Source: Porphyromonadaceae bacterium W3.11 (GTDB lineage: Bacteria; Bacteroidota; Bacteroidia; Bacteroidales; Porphyromonadaceae). Taken from it: 64,000 nt of DNA. The DNA lies in contig JAUISX010000006.1 of assembly GCA_030434245.1 (NCBI GenBank), forward strand, positions 1-64,000, given 5' to 3'. The position numbers and the translations under genes were made by a program. Shown here piece after piece: positions 37,581-47,979 of the stretch (positions are counted from its first letter, which is position 1; every line of letters begins with the position of its first letter). The notes below the pieces were generated by a model. The model did not search any database and had not been told where the DNA came from. It saw only the letters and a list, made by a program, of their open reading frames with translations.

Positions 37581-37588
37581 TATCTTTG
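37581..37588 (+). promoter_or_regulatory. Possible promoter (-7 box) of the men operon
   Basis: TATCTTTG fits TAnnTTTG, 114 bases before the menF ATG and outside the IS3 element. No well-spaced -33 box was found, so support is weak. Confidence 0.35.
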
Positions 37589-37702
37589 AATTCTGATATA
37601 CACTATTCTTAGTGCCACATCAAATATGAAGAGCATCCCAGATTGATAGATCATTAGGCTATAAATGGACCGATTGGATGCTAATAATGTTTTGAAAATT
37701 AT

Positions 37703-38758
37703 ATGCTTGTCAATTTAGATGAAGACTTGTCCCGAGTGGGGGCTTGGGTGTACTATAAGCTCCCTCATCAGGATACTATACATATTATAATCTCTGAGCA
37801 TGCCCCGCTTGTGGCTGATTCATTTGTTCAGATAAATGATTTTGAAGGCTTTGTTATCGCACCGTTTGCCCTCACTTCTGATACTCCTCTTATATTGATC
37901 CATGGAAAAGAGCAAGTCGTGAGATTGGATGATCTTGCTCTGCCTATGATCTTTTCGTACGATCCTCTGGAGAAGAACGTGCAGGCTGAATTTGCAGCAT
38001 ACCAAAAGGACTTCTCTACCTTTATAGAAGCCCTGCACTGTGATATGTATAAGAAGCTGGTATTGGCGAGAAAGCATACAGTCGAATTAGATCGCCCTTT
38101 TGAGGCCGACGATCTGTTTGTCAAGGCTTGTCACGCCTATCCAGAGGCTTTTGTTTATCAGTTCGGTACAGAATATACCGGAATATGGATGGGTGCGACT
38201 CCCGAACCTTTGCTGGTGCGTGGTGGTGATGGTTCCTGTCATACTGTATCACTTGCGGGTACTGTGGAGCTTATGGACGACGACCTCAAGAGTCGTAAGA
38301 ATACGCTGGAGCAAGCGGTCGTGACAGATTATATTTCCGATATACTTACTGAATTTGGTATTTCGTTTCAGAGGTCTGATCCATACAGCTTCGCGACAGC
38401 TCATCTCAAGCATCTGAAGACCGATTTTACTTTTCGGTTTCCTAATTCGATGCCCCTTCACCAACTTATTGAAGCACTCTATCCAACACCCGCTGTTTGC
38501 GGACTCCCTAAAGAGCAGGCTAAGCAATTTATATTAGATCATGAGTCAATGGATCGGAGTTATTATGCGGGATTTTTGGGACCGAAAAAACAAGGCGAAA
38601 TCAATTTTTATGTCAATCTTAGATGCTTGCAGTCTGCCCCGAACAGCCCACAGATACACATGTATGCCGGTGGCGGACTCCTGAAATCATCTAATCTCAA
38701 TGATGAGTGGATGGAGACAAATGATAAGATTAATACTTTGCTCTCTCTGATAAAATAG
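37703..38758 (+). CDS. menF: Isochorismate synthase
   Basis: 351 residues, on the short side for the family but with all core blocks: KLVLARKHTVEL, IWMGATPEPLLV, TVSLAGTVEL, LKHLKTDFTF, LYPTPAVCGLPKEQA and DRSYYAGFLGPK. The usual N-terminal half is reduced, as in other Bacteroidota. It isomerises chorismate to isochorismate, first step of menaquinone synthesis. menD follows after 9 bases. Confidence 0.92.
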   Translation: MLVNLDEDLSRVGAWVYYKLPHQDTIHIIISEHAPLVADSFVQINDFEGFVIAPFALTSDTPLILIHGKEQVVRLDDLALPMIFSYDPLEKNVQAEFAAYQKDFSTFIEALHCDMYKKLVLARKHTVELDRPFEADDLFVKACHAYPEAFVYQFGTEYTGIWMGATPEPLLVRGGDGSCHTVSLAGTVELMDDDLKSRKNTLEQAVVTDYISDILTEFGISFQRSDPYSFATAHLKHLKTDFTFRFPNSMPLHQLIEALYPTPAVCGLPKEQAKQFILDHESMDRSYYAGFLGPKKQGEINFYVNLRCLQSAPNSPQIHMYAGGGLLKSSNLNDEWMETNDKINTLLSLIK

Positions 38759-38767
38759 AAATAACAG

Positions 38768-40396
38768 ATGTACTCCGACAAAAAAAAAATTATTCATCTA
38801 TGTGCATTGCTCAAGGCTCATGGGGTCAATGAAGTAGTCCTCTGTCCTGGTAGTCGTAATGCTCCGATCGTTCATTCATTGTCTCAGGATTCGGATTACA
38901 GTTGCTACTCTATAACGGATGAGCGTAGTGCGGGATTCTTTGCTATCGGACGCATCCTGGAGACGAAGCGGCCTGTAGCTATTTGCTGCACTTCGGGGTC
39001 CGCAGCTCTCAACTTTCACCCTGCGGTATCGGAGGCTTTTTACCGTAAGCTGCCGCTTATCGTCATCACGGCCGATCGTCCACGTGCATGGATTGGTCAG
39101 ATGGACGGTCAGACACTCCCGCAACCTATGGTCTATGGCACTCTGGTAAGGATGTCTGTCGATCTACCTGAGGTTCAAACAGCAGAGGATGAATGGTACT
39201 GCAATAGACTTATTAATGAAGCACTCCTCGAGAGCACTCATCATGACTGTGGACCTGTACATATTAATGTGCCTATATCGGAGCCTCTATTTCGATTTAC
39301 GGAGAAGTCTCTTCCTACTGTGCGTGTCATCAGACGATATGATTGTATTGAACAGGACTTGTGTGACATCATATCTTCTGCTGAGCGATTGATGGTTATC
39401 AAGGGACAGGATGAACTTAATAACCAGGCAACCTTGCCGAAAAATGCACTGATCCTTTCTGAGCAAATAGGTAATCTCAATGGACAAAGACATATCGACA
39501 ATTTTGATCAGGTGATCTATGCTTATCCTTCGGATCGTAAAAGTGAAATTGCACCTGATGTATTAATTACTTATGGTGGGTCTATCGTCTCTAAGCGCTT
39601 GAAGAAACTGATCCGAAGTTATCCACCTACTCATCATATCCATGTGTCACGTGAAGGGCGTGTAGTGGATACCTTTGCTTGTCAGACGATAGTAGCAGAG
39701 GTGCCGGCTGAGGATATACTCGCGGTTATCGAAGATACACATACGCACGAGAAGCCGTACACCCGTTATTGGTGGCAACGCTCTGATGATGTGAAGCGAA
39801 AGGGGGCGATGTTTGACTTTGGGTACTCAGAGATGTTTGCAGTAAAAAATCTTTTGAAACATTTACCCCATGATGCCGTCTTGCATCTGGGTAACAGTTC
39901 TGCTGTTCGGTATGCACAGCTATTTGAGATAGCAGAGGGCAATGATGTGTATTGTAATAGAGGGACCAGTGGTATCGAGGGGTCTCTTTCTACAGCCGTG
40001 GGTTTTGCTGCGGCATCTGATCGGATGAATGTATGCTTGATTGGGGATTTGAGTTTCTTTTACGATATGAACGGTCTATGGAATAGTTATGTTAAACCTA
40101 ACCTCAGGATCATGATGCTTAATAATGGAGGGGGCGAGATCTTTCAGGCTTTGCCAGGACTAGAGATAACCGAGCGTACGCATGCCTTTGTGACGGCATC
40201 ACACACGACATCAGCACAAGGGTGGGCAGAGCAGTTGGGATTTGAGTACCATGGAGTCCATTCGTCTAATGAGCTACAGGATGCAACGGAGAGACTGTTG
40301 TCTATACAAGCAGATAAGCCTATATTTGTAGAAGTCTTTACAGACAAGGACTCAGATGTGAGAATACTGAAGGACTACTACCATTCACTAAAATAA
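38768..40396 (+). CDS. menD: SEPHCHC synthase (MenD)
   Basis: 542 residues, thiamine-diphosphate enzyme. The N-terminal Pyr domain ([43 protein letters not shown]) and the C-terminal PP domain ([44 protein letters not shown]) are complete. It condenses isochorismate with 2-oxoglutarate, releasing CO2. 2-Oxoglutarate is readily available in a glutamate fermenter. Confidence 0.96.
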   Translation: MYSDKKKIIHLCALLKAHGVNEVVLCPGSRNAPIVHSLSQDSDYSCYSITDERSAGFFAIGRILETKRPVAICCTSGSAALNFHPAVSEAFYRKLPLIVITADRPRAWIGQMDGQTLPQPMVYGTLVRMSVDLPEVQTAEDEWYCNRLINEALLESTHHDCGPVHINVPISEPLFRFTEKSLPTVRVIRRYDCIEQDLCDIISSAERLMVIKGQDELNNQATLPKNALILSEQIGNLNGQRHIDNFDQVIYAYPSDRKSEIAPDVLITYGGSIVSKRLKKLIRSYPPTHHIHVSREGRVVDTFACQTIVAEVPAEDILAVIEDTHTHEKPYTRYWWQRSDDVKRKGAMFDFGYSEMFAVKNLLKHLPHDAVLHLGNSSAVRYAQLFEIAEGNDVYCNRGTSGIEGSLSTAVGFAAASDRMNVCLIGDLSFFYDMNGLWNSYVKPNLRIMMLNNGGGEIFQALPGLEITERTHAFVTASHTTSAQGWAEQLGFEYHGVHSSNELQDATERLLSIQADKPIFVEVFTDKDSDVRILKDYYHSLK

Positions 40397-40427
40397 TAAC
40401 AATAATAATTATAATATAGATATACAA

Positions 40428-41252
40428 ATGAGCACAAAAAGAGACTGGAAGGTCATCAAAGAGTACGAAGAGATTATTTTTGATTACTACGAAGGGATTG
40501 GACGTATCACGATTAATCGTGAGCGTTACCGCAATGCCTTTACGCCCACGACAACTGCGGAGATGAGCGATGCAATGCGTATATGTCGTGAGGATCCAGA
40601 TATTAGTGTCGTGGTGATCACAGGAGCGGGAGATAAGGCTTTCTCATCAGGTGGTGACCAGAATGTCAAGGGGCGTGGCGGATATGTCGGAAAGGATGGT
40701 GTACCGCGTCTGAGTGTCTTGGATGTGCAGAAGCAAATACGCTCTATCCCTAAGCCTGTGATTGCTGCTGTCAATGGCTATGCCAACGGTGGCGGTCATG
40801 TCCTCCATGTGGTATGCGATCTGAGCATCGCATCGGAGAATGCCATCTTCGGACAGACCGGTCCGAGGGTAGGGAGCTTTGATGCCGGTTTCGGATCATC
40901 TTACCTCGCTAGGATCGTAGGACAGAAGAAGGCACGTGAGATATGGTTCCTCTGTCGTCAGTACAGTGCACAGGATGCACTGGAGATGGGACTGGTGAAT
41001 AAGGTAGTACCTCTAGACCAGCTCGAAGATGAGTATGTGGCTTGGGCTGAAGAGATAATGATTCATAGTCCTCTGGCACTACGCATGATCAAGGCCGGAC
41101 TTAATGCTGAACTGGATGGACAGGCGGGTATACAAGAGCTTGCTGGTGATGCTACAATGCTTTACTATCTCACTGATGAGGCTCAGGAGGGTAAGCAGGC
41201 TTTTTTGGAGAAAAGAAAACCAAACTTCAAACAATATCCCAAGCTACCCTAA
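40428..41252 (+). CDS. menB: 1,4-Dihydroxy-2-naphthoyl-CoA synthase
   Basis: 274 residues, crotonase fold. Conserved points are [15 protein letters not shown] (the MenB-specific GGDQ), [23 protein letters not shown] (oxyanion loop), [19 protein letters not shown] (the active-site aspartate of the GSFD block) and a C-terminal [11 protein letters not shown] that helps close the active site. It cyclises o-succinylbenzoyl-CoA. The stop abuts the menC ATG with no gap. Confidence 0.97.
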   Translation: MSTKRDWKVIKEYEEIIFDYYEGIGRITINRERYRNAFTPTTTAEMSDAMRICREDPDISVVVITGAGDKAFSSGGDQNVKGRGGYVGKDGVPRLSVLDVQKQIRSIPKPVIAAVNGYANGGGHVLHVVCDLSIASENAIFGQTGPRVGSFDAGFGSSYLARIVGQKKAREIWFLCRQYSAQDALEMGLVNKVVPLDQLEDEYVAWAEEIMIHSPLALRMIKAGLNAELDGQAGIQELAGDATMLYYLTDEAQEGKQAFLEKRKPNFKQYPKLP

Positions 41253-42314
41253 ATGAAAAGGATAATAAAGGGAGAGGTAATACCTGCAGAGCTGTCATTC
41301 ATTCGCCCTGCAGGTACCTCCAGAGGTATATATACCAAGCGTAAGCTGTGGTATATATACCTCTATTCGGATGATGGGTCAGTGGGTATAGGGGAGTGTG
41401 CACCGCTCCCTCAGCTTAGTTGTGATGATATTCCGGACTATGCAGATAAACTTCGAGAGGTTGTCGCGACCACACTGCGTACGCAAATTGTAGATCGGGA
41501 GGGATTACGGTCCTTTCCTTCTATGCTCTTTGGGCTGGAGACAGCCGTCAGACATCTTGAGTGTTCGTCCTTTGCATTGTGGAACACCCCTTTTGCGAGA
41601 GGTGAAGAGGGAATCGTTATCAATGGACTCATATGGATGGGGGACTATGACTACATGAAAGAACAGATCGAGGAGAAGATAGCACAAGGCTTTCGGTGTA
41701 TCAAGCTCAAGATAGGGGCTATTGACTTCGAGAAGGAGCTTTCGCTACTCCAGATGATACGACATGACTTCGACAGGAGTCAGATAGAGCTGAGGGTGGA
41801 TGCCAATGGTGCTTTCGCCCCCGACGAAGCGTTGAGCAGGCTGGAGCAGCTGAGTGGATTGGACTTACACTCAATTGAACAGCCGATTCGTCAAGGTCAG
41901 TATGGTGCGATGAGACGACTGTGTGCTGAGAGTCCACTGCCCATAGGTTTTGACGAAGAACTGATTGGTGTCAATGCCTATAATGATAAGGTGAGACTGC
42001 TCGAAGAGCTAAAACCACAATACATCATCCTCAAGCCCTCTCTACATGGCGGCATTAGTGGATGTAATGAGTGGATAGGGATTGCACGGTCTATGGGAAT
42101 CGGGTGGTGGATTACTTCCGCGCTGGAGTCCAATGTGGGTCTCAATGCTATCGCTCAGTATGCTGAACGTCATGATCTGCAGATGCCTCAGGGGCTAGGG
42201 ACGGGCAAGCTCTTTACGGACAATGCTACCATTCCACTGGAGATTAAAGGTGATCGGTTGTGGTTTAACCCTCTCGAAGTACTTCCGGCGACTAAGGAAA
42301 TCCTGCCATTATGA
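41253..42314 (+). CDS. menC: o-Succinylbenzoate synthase
   Basis: 353 residues, enolase superfamily, muconate-lactonising subgroup. The KLK motif of the catalytic lysine is seen in RCIKLKIGAIDFEKE, metal ligands in LRVDANGAF, SIEQPI and GFDEELI, and the second catalytic lysine in YIILKPSLHGG. It dehydrates SHCHC to o-succinylbenzoate. The start directly follows menB, so the two are probably translationally coupled. Confidence 0.93.
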   Translation: MKRIIKGEVIPAELSFIRPAGTSRGIYTKRKLWYIYLYSDDGSVGIGECAPLPQLSCDDIPDYADKLREVVATTLRTQIVDREGLRSFPSMLFGLETAVRHLECSSFALWNTPFARGEEGIVINGLIWMGDYDYMKEQIEEKIAQGFRCIKLKIGAIDFEKELSLLQMIRHDFDRSQIELRVDANGAFAPDEALSRLEQLSGLDLHSIEQPIRQGQYGAMRRLCAESPLPIGFDEELIGVNAYNDKVRLLEELKPQYIILKPSLHGGISGCNEWIGIARSMGIGWWITSALESNVGLNAIAQYAERHDLQMPQGLGTGKLFTDNATIPLEIKGDRLWFNPLEVLPATKEILPL

Positions 42315-42333
42315 TGATTTGATCTGAGTAAAA

Positions 42334-43434
42334 ATGTCTCGATTTGTTACAAATATTGTAGAGCAGATCCTATACCTTAGGGGCGAAGAGTTTACTGCTG
42401 AGGACTGTAAAAGGGGACTACAGTGTAGTACTGATGATCGCAGTGTTATTTTGGCCCTTTTCCTTGAAAGGTGGTTTGATGCTAGTCCTACGATTGAGGT
42501 GAAGACCTCAGGATCAACTGGGACACCAAAGGTCCTTAAGGTAGAAAAAAAGCACATGATTCAAAGTGCGGTAGCGACCTGTACTTACTTTGATCTACAG
42601 AGAGGAGATCGGGTGTTGCTTCCACTTCCTCTGGAATATATATCTGGGATGATGATGGTGGTGAGAGCTCTTGTGGCAGGTCTTGAACTGTACATCGTTC
42701 CTCTATCGTCTCATCCGATGTCGTCAGTGTCTGATGGGCAGGATTTTCGGTTTATCCCCATGACTCCTATGCAGCTTAGCTGTACTTTAGAGGTGGACCA
42801 AGAGCGTAGTAGATTGGATAATGTGGAGATTATACTCCTTGGTGGAGGAGTGGTGCCAGTGAAGCTCGAAAGAGATGTGGAGACTCTCAAGAGTGCTGTA
42901 TATAGCAGCTATGGAATGACTGAGACACTGTCTCATATAGCGCTAAGACGGGTTAATGGTTCTGATCGAAGCGACTATTACACACCACTTGAAGGTGTAC
43001 ATCTGTCATTGTCTGAGGATGATACTCTGGTCATCAATGCCCCTAAGATCTCGTCACAGGTATTGGTGACTAATGATATTGCGGACCTATCCTCGGACGG
43101 CACGTTTACGATAGAGGGGCGAAAAGATAATGTAGTCAATAGTGGTGGTGTCAAGATTCATCTAGAGAAGGTAGAAGAGATGATCCGTAGGGTGTTGCCC
43201 CTGCCATTTGCTCTGACTTCTATTCCTGACGATATACTAGGTGAGAGGTTGGTGATGCTGATAGAAAAGCATAGTGATATCGATCTGCCGATGATCAAGG
43301 AAGAAATCAAGGGTGTACTGCCGTCTATCCAAACACCGAAAGAGATCTATCTCATCACATCGATACCGATGACTGAAACGGATAAAATCAATAGGAAGGC
43401 ATGTAAGGAGATTGCTTATTCTAAGAGTAAGTAA
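42334..43434 (+). CDS. menE: o-Succinylbenzoate-CoA ligase (short form)
   Basis: 366 residues, shorter than proteobacterial MenE (about 450) but typical for Bacteroidota. AMP-binding signatures are KTSGSTGTPKVLKVEK, LPLEYISGMMMVVRAL, YSSYGMTETLSHIALR and the C-domain hinge IEGRKDNVVNSGGVKIH. It activates o-succinylbenzoate with ATP and CoA for MenB. It is the last men gene here; menA, menG and a thioesterase are not in the window. Confidence 0.93.
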   Translation: MSRFVTNIVEQILYLRGEEFTAEDCKRGLQCSTDDRSVILALFLERWFDASPTIEVKTSGSTGTPKVLKVEKKHMIQSAVATCTYFDLQRGDRVLLPLPLEYISGMMMVVRALVAGLELYIVPLSSHPMSSVSDGQDFRFIPMTPMQLSCTLEVDQERSRLDNVEIILLGGGVVPVKLERDVETLKSAVYSSYGMTETLSHIALRRVNGSDRSDYYTPLEGVHLSLSEDDTLVINAPKISSQVLVTNDIADLSSDGTFTIEGRKDNVVNSGGVKIHLEKVEEMIRRVLPLPFALTSIPDDILGERLVMLIEKHSDIDLPMIKEEIKGVLPSIQTPKEIYLITSIPMTETDKINRKACKEIAYSKSK

Positions 43435-43585
43435 AACGCACTGTTCCTTACTTTAAAGAGGATAGGTAGGGCTTATCGCATCATAAACAGGAAGATAATG
43501 TCATAAGGCAAGTAAGTTAGAGGGAATGTTGGCAATCAGTAAAATATAAATATCAGAATGTCAGTGAGGTATAAGTTGCTATGTA

Positions 43586-43619
43586 TTACACTGTTAAAGG
43601 TTGATATTTGGCAGTGTAA
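43586..43619. promoter_or_regulatory. 8-bp inverted repeat upstream of the orphan gene
   Basis: TTACACTG and CAGTGTAA are perfect and 18 bases apart, 57 bases before the orphan ATG. This could be an operator or an mRNA hairpin. The surrounding 240-base gap after menE shows nothing else. Confidence 0.4.
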
Positions 43620-43675
43620 AAGACAAAAATTTGGACTTATAGGTCGAAATGAATAAGGGATAATAAATAATAATT

Positions 43676-45016
43676 ATGTCAAAAGTTGCAGGTTACTTTT
43701 TAATCTTAAATAAAAGCAGGTATTTTTCCTTTCAGGAGAATAAATATGATATATTTGCCGAACCTGTCCCGGAGTTTAGTCATCCGAGGCATGTTCCATT
43801 AGTCTGTTTTATTACAAATGAATCTGAGAAAATAACTCATATAGGACTGGGAAAACGTGGCGTACGTGCAGGAACAGACTTACGAAGACTTAATATAGAA
43901 AATATATTTGAGCTCAAGAATCCGGTTTCTGCTATCAAGATAGCTAATACTACAGGTTCTAGAGTGAAATCGCATCTGATTAATAAGATAAACTCAGGTG
44001 GGCTCTTTTCTCCTAAAAGCTTTGACGAATTTCTTAGTGGATTCTTAAAAAAATCCCCTGAAACAATTTCATTCTTAGATAAATACTCCAAAAGTAGGCA
44101 ATTAAGGATTTCAAGACTCTCTAAGAATGTAAAAAAATCTTTAGCAGAGCAAAAGGAAGCTGTGTTAACAGAGATGAATATTGCCGGGATAGATAAGGAT
44201 AATGCACAAGGGTGGGATTATGATCAGACCGAAAAGCCTTCATCGTTTCTTGATGGTATTTCTCAAGTTAGACTTCGGGAGGATTCTATGATAATAAATG
44301 ATTTATCTAACATTCCTGGCTTTGATTTAATCAAATCAACAAAATATTCATCTTCAGTATTTGAAAATGATAAAACGCGTCTCACAGTCTTACTGGCAAA
44401 TAGATTACCATTAGAAGAACATTTAGGAACTGATTTAATTTATTTCAATGAAGATTTTAAGTGCTTTATTATGGTTCAATATAAAACTATGGAAATGATA
44501 GGAGATAAATTTGTTTTTAGGCTTCCTAATTTGCAATTTACAAAAGAGATATCTCGAATGGATTTAATAATCCAATCCTTAAAATCAACAAGAGGAAATG
44601 GATCTATACATGATTATAGATTTAATGAGAATCCATTTTTTATTAAGATTTGCCCAAAGTTAGAATTTGACCCTGATAATGTTGGCTTAAGCTCTGGAAT
44701 GTATCTACCTCTTGATTACATTAAAATGTTAGAAAAGGATGAGTGTGTTAAAGGTGAACGTGGCGGAAAAGCTATTTGTTACGAAAATGTTGGACGATAT
44801 TTAGATAATACGAGATTTAAAACTATTGTAGAAGGAGGATGGATAGGAACAAATCAAAATCAATCCTTATTTATTAAAGAAATAATCAAAAATATTTTGG
44901 AGGAAGGGAGAACAGCTGTTCTCGCAATTAAGAAAAAGCTTGAAAACGATATTATTTCTGAACAATTTGAAGCAAATGAAGAGGGCTCAGATGATTTAGA
45001 TAATTTACAATTTTAA
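43676..45016 (+). CDS. Orphan protein, possible PD-(D/E)xK nuclease
   Basis: 446 residues, not recognised as a named family. No signal peptide or TM helix. The N-terminal 130 residues are beta/alpha mixed, followed by a basic helical linker (SKSRQLRISRLSKNVKKSL). The middle shows E247-E248, then G251-T-D253, a hydrophobic strand and Q268-Y-K270 (LEEHLGTDLIYF ... CFIMVQYK). That layout fits a PD-(D/E)xK core with Q in place of E. The gene is more AT-rich than men, stands alone, and borders mobile DNA, so a defence nuclease is plausible. Function unproven. Confidence 0.6.
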   Translation: MSKVAGYFLILNKSRYFSFQENKYDIFAEPVPEFSHPRHVPLVCFITNESEKITHIGLGKRGVRAGTDLRRLNIENIFELKNPVSAIKIANTTGSRVKSHLINKINSGGLFSPKSFDEFLSGFLKKSPETISFLDKYSKSRQLRISRLSKNVKKSLAEQKEAVLTEMNIAGIDKDNAQGWDYDQTEKPSSFLDGISQVRLREDSMIINDLSNIPGFDLIKSTKYSSSVFENDKTRLTVLLANRLPLEEHLGTDLIYFNEDFKCFIMVQYKTMEMIGDKFVFRLPNLQFTKEISRMDLIIQSLKSTRGNGSIHDYRFNENPFFIKICPKLEFDPDNVGLSSGMYLPLDYIKMLEKDECVKGERGGKAICYENVGRYLDNTRFKTIVEGGWIGTNQNQSLFIKEIIKNILEEGRTAVLAIKKKLENDIISEQFEANEEGSDDLDNLQF

Positions 45017-45499
45017 TGACGACATTAATTGAAAGGCTGGGAAATTGAAAAGAGATAATACATTATAGATCAATGACTAATGGAATATGAGCAACGCCAT
45101 CTTTAGCATGTATGGGTTGAGGGTGTAGTAATTTACATGACACATATAAAGAAATCAATATAAAGAAAAATCTATATTTTCAGCACGAACGTTATATATT
45201 AAGATTTCTCACTTATATTGATTTAATTGAGGAGACTGTGTACTCAATTTGCATCTTTTTCGGATAACGTGATGTGAATGTTCCCACCGATGACAATGTG
45301 CAATACTGAATAACCTTTTTGTTGTGTATCCTCCTTGCTTTTGTCAATTATTCCATCGGGTTAGTATTGAAAAACCTGTGATGGGTAAGCCCAAACTGAT
45401 GTGTGTCGTAACCATAGGCATAAAACTTGTCAAGTTAAGTTTCTTCGTTTTAGGCAGTCAGTCGCTGGGTGATTTGTCCGATGTTGTGTTGGACAAGGC
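45017..45499. other. Intergenic boundary between orphan gene and element remnants
   Basis: The first 300 bases are AT-rich with no gene. From about 45340 composition changes to that of the conjugative-element DNA. In the minus frame different from pcfK, codons spell an open stretch ending VSLVQHNIGQITQRLTA, possibly the end of another broken element gene. No att site or tRNA was seen at the boundary. Confidence 0.4.
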
Positions 45500-45706
45500 T
45501 CACGATTTGGTCGTGGTACTCGGTGGTGGAGTTGCAGACTCCACGACTTTGGATGACTTCTTATAGACTTCGGTGAGAATGGAGGTAATACACTCCTCAA
45601 TGCTCTTATGCTCCTTTGTTAGATTAGAGGCAAATAGAGGGTCGGTCATAGCCCTCTGATTGAGGTACTCCGTGATTACTCTGGTGAAATGCTCTGAACC
45701 TTTCAT
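45500..45706 (-). pseudogene. pcfK, N-terminal fragment
   Basis: 68 codons. The first 50 (MKGSEHFTRVITEYLNQRA, DPLFASN, KSIEECITSIL) match the N-terminus of PcfK-like proteins of Bacteroidota conjugative elements. After about 45555 the sequence (PPPSTTTKS, stop) no longer resembles the family, so the gene is cut and joined to other DNA. The matching C-terminal half lies at 53672-53841. The gene starts 24 bases after the hypothetical gene at 45731. Confidence 0.75.
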
Positions 45707-45730
45707 ATCTCTTTCTACTTTCGTGGGTGA

Positions 45731-46147
45731 TTACTGCTTAGGGATTTCTACGATGTGGTTCACCTGTCCAATGAGGAGATTTCTCAGACTGGTGCGGTCA
45801 GGGGCGTAATACTCTGCCCAATGTCCATACTGATTGACGAGGTACTTCTTGAGGACATCAAGGAAGTCAAATCTGTAGACTTGAAGCGGGGCGGTGCGGA
45901 AGTAGCTGTTACTATTCACTGCTTCAGCGAGCCAATTCTTCTCCTCACGGCTCATCAGTCCGACTTTATTCAGCTTTACCCTTAGCTGGTACACCTTGCT
46001 CTCGGCAAGGCTCTCCAATGGGTTGGACTCCCAAGTCACAAACTTAGTCGCTACCTCACTTATCCCACTATTATTGCGGTAATGAGAGGAGGAGCAATTC
46101 CCTTTTTCTTTCATTGTCTGTTGCTTATTTACTTTCATCTTATCCAT
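45731..46147 (-). CDS. Conjugative-element protein of unknown function
   Basis: 139 residues from ATG 46147 (MDKMKVNKQQ); the frame is open further upstream, but those residues (MPFWFVAEISS on) look like read-through of other DNA. It has a basic, Asn/Ser-rich start and a folded part with SREEKNWLAEAVNSNSYF and VLKKYLVNQYGHWAEYYAPDRTSLR. No named domain is recognised. Its place directly ahead of pcfK suggests a conserved partner in the pcfK-pcfJ segment of conjugative transposons. Confidence 0.6.
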   Translation of the reverse strand: MDKMKVNKQQTMKEKGNCSSSHYRNNSGISEVATKFVTWESNPLESLAESKVYQLRVKLNKVGLMSREEKNWLAEAVNSNSYFRTAPLQVYRFDFLDVLKKYLVNQYGHWAEYYAPDRTSLRNLLIGQVNHIVEIPKQ

Positions 46148-46179
46148 AGTGACATTTTTTTTGCGTCCAAAGGTCGGAG

Positions 46180-46527
46180 TATGCTGATCCCTTTTTGTGG
46201 CAGAGAAAAGGTAGAGGGCAAAGGCAGAGACAAGGTTTTGTGCGGAAATACTACCCCAAGTGGGGCTGGAGATTTCCGCAACAAACCAGAAGGGCATTGA
46301 CCTTGACGAAGCCGATGCCCAATACTACCTTTGCCACTAAAAAAGGGAACAGCTGATACTCCCACCTACGCAACTCTATGTGGAACGAAATGGGGAGTTA
46401 AGAGAAAGCGTGGAGACAAGAAATGAGACGTTATACGCTTTGAATAGCGACAGCACCATGCAAAAACGACCTGCCAATTTGAGCATCGTAGAGAGGCTTG
46501 GCAGGTTCTACAGATCAGAAAAATAGT
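46180..46527 (+). pseudogene. Decayed plus-strand element gene
   Basis: One frame reads GLEISATNQKGIDLDEADAQYYLCH, a TAA stop, then REQLILPPTQLYVERNGELRESVETRNETLY to a stop at 46527. The two halves are in the same frame and read like one protein with a nonsense codon near 46338. The family is not known to me; the composition is that of conjugative-element genes. Confidence 0.35.
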
Positions 46528-46542
46528 AGATCCTTTTTATGT

Positions 46543-46576
46543 ACAAAATTAGTGTAGCAGAAAGTGTAGCAGAAAA
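46543..46576. repeat. 34-bp inverted repeat, left copy
   Basis: ACAAAATTAGTGTAGCAGAAA continues as GTGTAGCAGAAAA. The exact reverse complement is at 55277-55310. It contains two direct GTGTAGCAGAAA units. The right part overlaps the start of the 158-bp direct repeat. The copy near the integrase gene makes an att or recombinase-arm site likely. Confidence 0.8.
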
Positions 46577-46727
46577 TAACCTTTTGATGAATACAAAACC
46601 CTATGTGTAGGTATTCAGCGGGAACCACCGTATAAGAGGAAAGTTGTTGTAAAACACTGTTTTACAACGACTTTTCATTGATTTGAAGACCTATTTGAAT
46701 ACCTTGTTGAAACTCAAAATAAGACCT
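46569..46727. repeat. 158-bp direct repeat, left copy, with terminator hairpin
   Basis: Nearly identical to 57710-57867, with only a few substitutions and one indel around 46640. It holds a near-palindrome at 46643-46671 (TTGTAAAACA/TGTTTTACAA) and the conserved CTATGTGTAGGTATTCAGCG. It overlaps the last codons of the DUF3945 pseudogene, for which the hairpin is probably the minus-strand terminator. Confidence 0.88.
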
Positions 46728-47716
46728 TATCTACCATGTTCTTTAGATAAAGGGTGGCTCCGTTGGTCAGTGCCTGCTGTTGCTTCTCTGATAGATCAAG
46801 TCCACAAAGTTTCTTGGGAATACGAGGCATCCCCTCCACCTTAACTGACTTGCCCTCCACAAGATCTTTGTACTGTTGATCGGTTAGTTCTACACTCTTA
46901 ATCTCCTTTGGAATGGAAACTCGGTCAGCACGAAGAGTAACCAACCCGTTGGCTAGCGGGTCAATAGAGACATAGGCTGAGAATGGTTCGCCGCTCTTGG
47001 GTATCAGCTCCACTACCTTACCAAGATTGCCCGTGGTCTGTAGTGTGGTTTTCTCATCATCAGTGAACTTGTATCCCATATAAGGGTAGTCAAGTTGTGG
47101 ATCTTTACGCATGGAGTGGACTGCCAAACCGATGTTGTCGTTCTCGTCCGTGCAGAAAGCAAGTCGGGCTTCGGTATAGATGGTCATGTCACCAACGGGT
47201 CCGGCAATCGTCACAAGGTTACTCTTCTGCCAATTGAGCAGTTTCTCCAACTCTCCGCTTTTTTCCAATCGCTCACGGGATAGTCCGAGACTGTCGAGCA
47301 TCTTCCAATCCACCTTTTCCGGGTCAATGGCTGTAGTGTTCTTCAGTTGGGATAGAAAGTCCTCAAAAGATATGCCCATCTTCGTCAGTTGCTCCTGCAT
47401 TTCAGGCTTCCCTCGGCTTTGAAGCATGCTACGGAGATTATCCACGCCTTGCTCCACGTTGTTGGACAAGACCTTGTCTAGTCCGAAACGGGTCGGGTCG
47501 TTGAACTGTTTGAGGAAGTTACTCATGAAGGTTTTCAGCATACTATCCTTCTGTTGAACTTCAAGAATGAAGCCTAATTTGCGGCTTCGGTGGTTTTTAG
47601 ATTGCCCTTCTCGTCAATCCCGGAAACTACGGAGAGCTTACCTGCCTCTTGTTCGCTCTTTACTTCTGAGTGGTCTTCTAAGACCAATACATAGTTGTCA
47701 CTGATATTCGATTCCA
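46714..47716 (-). pseudogene. DUF4099/DUF3945 element protein, disrupted
   Basis: ATG at 47716 opens a frame (MESNISDNYVLVLEDHS, VVSGIDEKGNLKTTEAAN) that stops at TAG 47575-47573. The rest continues in another frame from about 47550 (DSMLKTFMSNFLKQFNDPTRFG ... LEKLLNWQKSNLVTIAGPVGDM, VTLRADRVSIPKEIK, VKVEGMPRI). Both parts match one Bacteroidota conjugative-element protein, so there is a nonsense codon plus a one-base deletion. The C-terminal part is also shorter than usual. The second ORF alone could encode 275 residues. Confidence 0.75.
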
Positions 47717-47979
47717 TAAATGCTTATTTTAATAATTAAACAATTGTATATCAGCAAAATTAAAGGAATAGAATAGGTATCTGACTAAGTTGAGATAATG
47801 CAGGATATGACGAGAAATATTGGGAGTTTTAACTACCTAACACCAGTTAAGTTATATGAAATTTTGATTCTAAATATGTAATATTTGCTAATTTGTGTAG
47901 TTATTAATATCTTTGGGGAAAGAGATATCAGAAATACCTAGAGATACTAAAGAAAACATTTTTATACTTTTAAGAAATT

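Noticed and set aside
45324-45566. 80-codon plus-strand ORF over the pcfK remnant
   Set aside because: It is largely antisense to the pcfK fragment and has no family features.
47849-47861. Fourth copy of the dispersed repeat
   Set aside because: Only AAGTTATATGAAA is shared; the palindrome and third arm are missing, so chance or a tiny remnant is more likely.
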